From the NCBI GenBank assembly GCA_934567115.1, contig CAKTJA010000060.1:1-7608 (forward strand): a stretch of DNA of 7,608 nt, written 5' to 3'. Shown here piece by piece: positions 3,999-7,608 of the stretch (position 1 is its first letter; each line of letters begins with the position of its first letter). Position numbers and translations under genes: made by a program. The stretch comes from an uncultured Oscillospiraceae bacterium (GTDB lineage Bacteria; Bacillota; Clostridia; Oscillospirales; Oscillospiraceae). A model generated the notes under the pieces. It was not told the origin of the DNA. It saw only the letters and a list, made by a program, of their open reading frames with translations, and made no database searches.

Positions 3999-5987
3999 AT
4001 GAGCAAAAAGCTCAACAAGCTGACGGAGCCGAACATGCGGCTGTATTTTCTCGTCGCCGCGCTGTTTTGCGTTGCCGCGCTGTGGGTCGATCTGCGGCTC
4101 GGCGCGGCGGAGTGCGTTGTGATGGCGCTGCTCTATGTTTACTTCCAGCGCACGGCGCGCAAACGGCGCGAGGGGATCCAGCGCTACATCGAGGATATGA
4201 CCGACGATGTGGCGAGCGCGGGGAAATCCTCCATGCTCTCCGCGCCGTTCGCGATGATGGTGTTTCGCCCCGACACGCAGGAGGTGCTCTGGAGCAACGA
4301 GAGCTTTGCGAATCTGACCGGCATGAAGGAGAACCCGTTTGAAAACCGGCTTGAGGACGCGCTGCCCGCCTTTTCCGCGCAGTGGCTTCTGGAGGGGCGC
4401 AGCGAATGTCCGGAGACGGTGGAGATAAACGGACGGCATTTCCGCGTGTTCGGAAGCCTGACCCACCCGACCGGGAGAGGGGGCGCGCGCGGTCTGCTGG
4501 CGCTGACCTACTGGATGGACATTACCGAGCAGGATCAGCTGAGGAAGCAGAGCGAGGAGAGCCGCCCCATCGTCGCGGTTTTGATACTTGACAACTATGA
4601 GGAGCTGATGAAGGCCGGTACCGAGGGCGCGCGTTCGTCCGTGCTGGCGCAGATCGACGAGAAGATCAGCGCATGGGTCGGCGGGACGCAGGGCCTTCTG
4701 TGCAAATACGACAGGAACCGCTATCTGCTGATCCTTACCGAGAAGGACTACGGCACGCTGGTGGAGGGGAAGTTCAGCGTGCTTGACGCGGTCCGCTCGG
4801 TCGTGACGGAGGACGGCGTTGCCGCGACGCTTTCCATCGGCGTCGGCAAGGACGCGGAAAGCTATGAGGCGCTGTTTAAAAACGCGGGGCTGTCTATCGA
4901 GATGGCGCTCTCGCGCGGCGGCGATCAGGTGGTCGTGCGCAACCGGCTCGATTTCGAGTTTTACGGGGGCAAGACCAAGTCCACCGAAAAGCGCACGAAG
5001 GTCAAGTCCCGCGTGATGGCGAACGCCCTCGGCGAGCTGATCTCGGACGCGAGCCAGATCTTTGTCATGGGTCACAGGCACGCCGACATGGACTCCGTCG
5101 GCGCGGCGGCGGGCATTTGCTGCATCGCGAGAAAGCGCGGGAAAAAGGCGCAGATCGTCATCGACCTTGAGGACAACGCCGCCGGCGCGGTGCTCAAGCG
5201 CCTTGCGGCTCTGCCGGAGTATAAGGACGCTTTTATCAGCGGGAACGAGGCGTTCATCAAGGCGCAGCCCGGCGCACTGCTCGTCGTGGTGGACACCAAC
5301 CGGCCGGACTTTGTGGAGTCCGAGCAGCTGCTTGACGCATGCAACCGCGTGGCCGTGATCGACCACCACCGCCGCGCCGCCAGCTATATCGAGTCCGCCG
5401 CGCTCAACTTCCACGAGCCGTACGCGTCCTCGGCCTCGGAGCTTGTCAGCGAGCTGCTGCAATACCTTGCCGAGCCGAGCGATCTGCTTCGCGCGGAGGC
5501 GGAGGCGCTGCTTGCGGGCATTGTGCTTGACACGAAGAATTTCACCATGCGCACCGGCGGACGCACCTTCGAGGCCGCCGCGCTGCTGCGCCGCGCGGGT
5601 GCGGACACGGCGGATGTGCAGCGCCTGTTTCAAAGCGATCTTGCCGGCATGATTGAGCGGTACGAGATCATTCGGCATGCTGAGATGTACCGCGAGGACA
5701 TCGCCATTGCGGCGGTGGAGGAGGAGATCGACCGCGTGACCGCCGCCAAGGCCGCCGACGAGCTGCTGACGCTGCGGGGCGTGTGCGCGTCGTTCGTGCT
5801 CTTCCGGCACGGCACGGGGGTGAACCTTTCGGCGCGCTCACTTGGCGAGATCAATGTGCAGATCATTATGGAAAAGCTCGGCGGCGGAGGAAATTCCACC
5901 ACTGCCGGCGGACAGATCCCGGACGCGGACGTGGACGCCGTGCGGGGGCAGCTGATCGCCGCCATCGACGCTTATTTAGAGGGATAG
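3999..5987 (+). CDS. gdpP: c-di-AMP phosphodiesterase GdpP (membrane, PAS-GGDEF-DHH-DHHA1)
   Basis: A 662-residue protein of the GdpP/YybT family (about 655-660 residues), which hydrolyses cyclic di-AMP to pApA and so controls potassium and osmolyte balance and cell-wall stress. Domains in order: two membrane helices (about 15-30 and 36-50), a PAS-like domain (about 80-178), a degenerate GGDEF domain (about 190-315) in which KYDRNRY (236-242) stands where RYGGDEF would be, so no cyclase activity is expected, a DHH domain (about 350-510) and DHHA1 (about 590-660). DHH metal ligands are present: GHRHADMDS (358-366; H359, D363, D365), VDTNRP (D432), VIDHH (453-457; D455, H456, H457) and D511 in LDTKNF. 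The DHHA1 glycine motif reads GGGGNSTTAGG (628-638), with Asn where the Bacillus protein has His. The ATG at 3999 follows AGGAG at 5 nt spacing. It leads an operon with rplI 29 nt downstream, as in B. subtilis. Confidence 0.95.
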   Translation: MSKKLNKLTEPNMRLYFLVAALFCVAALWVDLRLGAAECVVMALLYVYFQRTARKRREGIQRYIEDMTDDVASAGKSSMLSAPFAMMVFRPDTQEVLWSNESFANLTGMKENPFENRLEDALPAFSAQWLLEGRSECPETVEINGRHFRVFGSLTHPTGRGGARGLLALTYWMDITEQDQLRKQSEESRPIVAVLILDNYEELMKAGTEGARSSVLAQIDEKISAWVGGTQGLLCKYDRNRYLLILTEKDYGTLVEGKFSVLDAVRSVVTEDGVAATLSIGVGKDAESYEALFKNAGLSIEMALSRGGDQVVVRNRLDFEFYGGKTKSTEKRTKVKSRVMANALGELISDASQIFVMGHRHADMDSVGAAAGICCIARKRGKKAQIVIDLEDNAAGAVLKRLAALPEYKDAFISGNEAFIKAQPGALLVVVDTNRPDFVESEQLLDACNRVAVIDHHRRAASYIESAALNFHEPYASSASELVSELLQYLAEPSDLLRAEAEALLAGIVLDTKNFTMRTGGRTFEAAALLRRAGADTADVQRLFQSDLAGMIERYEIIRHAEMYREDIAIAAVEEEIDRVTAAKAADELLTLRGVCASFVLFRHGTGVNLSARSLGEINVQIIMEKLGGGGNSTTAGGQIPDADVDAVRGQLIAAIDAYLEG

Positions 5988-6016
5988 AAAAAACCAACGA
6001 TGAGGAGGATATTGCA

Positions 6017-6463
6017 ATGAAGGTCATTTTGCAGCAGGACGTGAGAGGTCAGGGGAAGAAGGGACAGATGATCGAGGCGGCGGAGGGCTATGCCCGCAAT
6101 TTTCTGCTGCCGCGCAAGCTTGCCGTCCCGGCCACGACCGACGCGATCAATACGATGAATCTGAAGGAAAAGGCGCGCCGCGCCGAGGAGGCCGCCAACC
6201 GCGCCGCCGCCGTGGAAACGGCGGATAAGCTTCGCGGCTGCACGGTGAAGCTTGCGGCGAAGGGCGGCGCGAACGGAAAGCTTTTCGGCGCCGTCACCGG
6301 CAAGGAGATCTCCGAGGCGCTGGCCGAGCAGTTCGGGCTTGACGTCGCCAAGCAGAAGATCGTGCTTGACGAGCCGATCAAGGCGTTCGGAGACTATGAG
6401 GTCCGGGCGAAGCTGGGATACGAGGTCAGCGGGAAATTTACCGTTTCGGTGATAGAGGAATAA
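6017..6463 (+). CDS. rplI: 50S ribosomal protein L9
   Basis: A 148-residue ribosomal protein of normal L9 length (B. subtilis 149). It has an N-terminal globular domain that binds 23S rRNA, a long connecting helix and a C-terminal domain reaching away from the L1 side of the ribosome. The N-terminal domain MKVILQQDVRGQGKKGQ and the signature GYARNFLLPRKLA (about 29-41) are clear; the Lys/Ala/Glu-rich helix spans about 42-75, and the C-terminal domain includes NGKLFGAVTGKEISEAL and ends in FTVSVIEE. The ATG at 6017 is chosen because AGGAGG (6003-6008) lies 8 nt upstream and the L9 alignment begins there; the frame is open further upstream inside gdpP, where it is only a shadow. It has no promoter or terminator of its own, so it is transcribed with gdpP and dnaB. 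Confidence 0.96.
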   Translation: MKVILQQDVRGQGKKGQMIEAAEGYARNFLLPRKLAVPATTDAINTMNLKEKARRAEEAANRAAAVETADKLRGCTVKLAAKGGANGKLFGAVTGKEISEALAEQFGLDVAKQKIVLDEPIKAFGDYEVRAKLGYEVSGKFTVSVIEE

Positions 6464-6493
6464 GCGGAACGACGCGAGGAAGGGGGACGCGCG

Positions 6494-7608
6494 ATGGACG
6501 AACTGCTCTACCGCCGGATGCCGCACTCGCTTGAGGCGGAGCAGGCGGTGCTCGGCTCGATGCTGATCGATGCAAACTGCGTGAAGGACGTGATGGAAAA
6601 GCTGCGTCCCGACGACTTTTATCTGCGCCAGAACCGCGAGATCTTTGAGACCATCTACTCCATGTTCCTCTACTCCCGCCCCATCGACGGCGTGACCGTC
6701 GCCGGGGAGATGGAGCGGAACGGCACCTACGACGAGAACACCACGCGCAGCTACCTTGTGCAGCTTATGGAGGTGACGCCGACCTCCGCAAACGTGCTGG
6801 AGTATGTGGACATTGTGCGCGATAAGGCGCTGCTGCGCGCGGTGGCGACCGCTGCGGGCGAAATCACGGGCATGGTGCAGGATGGGACGGGCGACGCGTC
6901 TGCGGTGCTCGACGCGGCGGAGCAGAAGATCTACGCCGTGCGCCGGGGGCGCAGCGCGCAGAATATGGAGCCGATCGGCACCGTGCTTCAGGGGGTCCTC
7001 GACCATCTGGCGGAGCTGTCCGCCGCCGGCGGGAAGACGCTGCCGGGGCTTTCCACAGGGCTGAGCGCGATCGACGATAAGATCAACGGGCTGAACAAGT
7101 CCGACCTTGTGCTGCTCGCCGCGCGTCCCGGCATGGGTAAGACGAGCCTTGCGCTCAACATCGCCTCAAGCGTCGCGAAGTCGAGCGGCAAGGCGGTCGC
7201 GGTCTTTTCGCTGGAAATGTCGAAGGAGCAGCTGGTCACGCGCATCCTTTCGAACGAGGCGCTGGTGGAAAACGGACGGCTGATCTCCGGAAATCTGCGC
7301 GAGAGCGACTGGGTGAAGATCGCCGAGGCCGCGTCCACCCTCAGCCGCACCGACATCCGCATCGACGACAATCCGCTGCTCACGGTGGCGGACATGAACG
7401 CGAAGTGCCGCCGGGTCGAGGAGCTTGGCCTGGTCGTCATCGACTATTTGCAGCTGATGACCTCCGCCGGCGGAAGGGGCTACAGCGGCGAGAACCGCCA
7501 GCAGGCGGTGAGCGATATCTCGCGCATGCTCAAGATCATGGCCAAGGAGCTGCAGGTGCCCGTGCTGTGCCTGAGCCAGCTGAGCCGTGCCAATGAAAAG
7601 CGCGAGGA
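6494..7608 (+). CDS. dnaB: Replicative DNA helicase DnaB, N-terminal 371 residues (cut by window end)
   Basis: The hexameric helicase that unwinds DNA at the replication fork and recruits primase (called DnaC in B. subtilis). The frame is open to the last base; about 70-80 of the usual 440-450 residues are missing. The N-terminal domain starts with the family-typical RRMPHSLEAEQAVLGSML (7-24). After the linker, the RecA-like ATPase domain shows Walker A ARPGMGKTS (210-218; K216, T217), H1a FSLEMS with catalytic E241, Walker B VVIDYLQL (314-321; D317), and the H3 region CLSQLSR (359-365; Q362). The KRE at the edge begins the conserved KRxxKRP-type region; the arginine finger and H4 lie outside. 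The ATG at 6494 follows AGGAAGGGGG (6477-6486). It begins 30 nt after rplI, and the gdpP-rplI-dnaB order is conserved in Firmicutes. No intein or frameshift is seen in the visible part. Confidence 0.96.
   Translation, partial: MDELLYRRMPHSLEAEQAVLGSMLIDANCVKDVMEKLRPDDFYLRQNREIFETIYSMFLYSRPIDGVTVAGEMERNGTYDENTTRSYLVQLMEVTPTSANVLEYVDIVRDKALLRAVATAAGEITGMVQDGTGDASAVLDAAEQKIYAVRRGRSAQNMEPIGTVLQGVLDHLAELSAAGGKTLPGLSTGLSAIDDKINGLNKSDLVLLAARPGMGKTSLALNIASSVAKSSGKAVAVFSLEMSKEQLVTRILSNEALVENGRLISGNLRESDWVKIAEAASTLSRTDIRIDDNPLLTVADMNAKCRRVEELGLVVIDYLQLMTSAGGRGYSGENRQQAVSDISRMLKIMAKELQVPVLCLSQLSRANEKRE

Noticed and set aside
3903..5810. A 635-codon minus-strand open frame antisense to gdpP
   Set aside because: The product is Arg/Leu/His/Ala-rich low-complexity sequence with no family motif, and it lies opposite a clear GdpP with all catalytic residues. 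Long antisense frames are expected opposite GC-rich genes.
1..7608. CRISPR arrays, tRNA or rRNA genes, transposases, defence or toxin-antitoxin modules
   Set aside because: I looked on both strands and saw no regularly spaced repeats, tRNA-like cloverleaf, rRNA sequence or such protein families. The window is housekeeping DNA with one signal-rich intergenic region.

Overview
This is a GC-rich bacterial chromosome segment carrying housekeeping genes. Gene content and order point to a Gram-positive Firmicute: a GdpP-type c-di-AMP phosphodiesterase followed by rplI and the replicative helicase gene (the order known from Bacillus subtilis), an RNase J, and SigA-like promoters and strong Shine-Dalgarno sites. 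The high GC content suggests a clostridial lineage such as the Oscillospiraceae/Ruminococcaceae, but that placement is an inference from composition and gene style, not a search result.

Layout: (1) Positions 1-225 hold the 3' end of rplQ (ribosomal protein L17), closed by a very strong bidirectional terminator. (2) Positions 476-1222 hold a secreted or membrane-anchored NodB-type polysaccharide deacetylase on the + strand. (3) A shared terminator at 1236-1266 separates it from two convergent minus-strand genes: secG (1290-1517), with its own strong promoter, and RNase J (1672-3333), which probably starts at a TTG codon. (4) The 665-bp divergent region 3334-3998 has no recognised gene but is full of signals. 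It holds a minus-strand extended -10 promoter about 450 nt upstream of rnj, a plus-strand extended -10 promoter for gdpP, two related AT-rich palindromes exactly 110 bp apart, several GC-rich hairpins, and a 12-codon minus-strand reading frame with an excellent ribosome binding site. (5) From 3999 to the right edge runs the gdpP-rplI-dnaB operon, with about 30-nt gaps; dnaB is cut off by the window end.

Functional picture: the genes serve translation (L17, L9), protein export (SecG), mRNA turnover (RNase J), c-di-AMP homeostasis (GdpP), replication (DnaB) and envelope polysaccharide modification. All recognised coding frames are intact. I see no defence system, CRISPR array, tRNA, rRNA, prophage or insertion-sequence transposase. 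The part that ordinary annotation would leave unexplained is the rnj/gdpP divergent region, where the rnj transcript appears to have a long structured leader with a possible upstream peptide and a palindrome overlapping its promoter.
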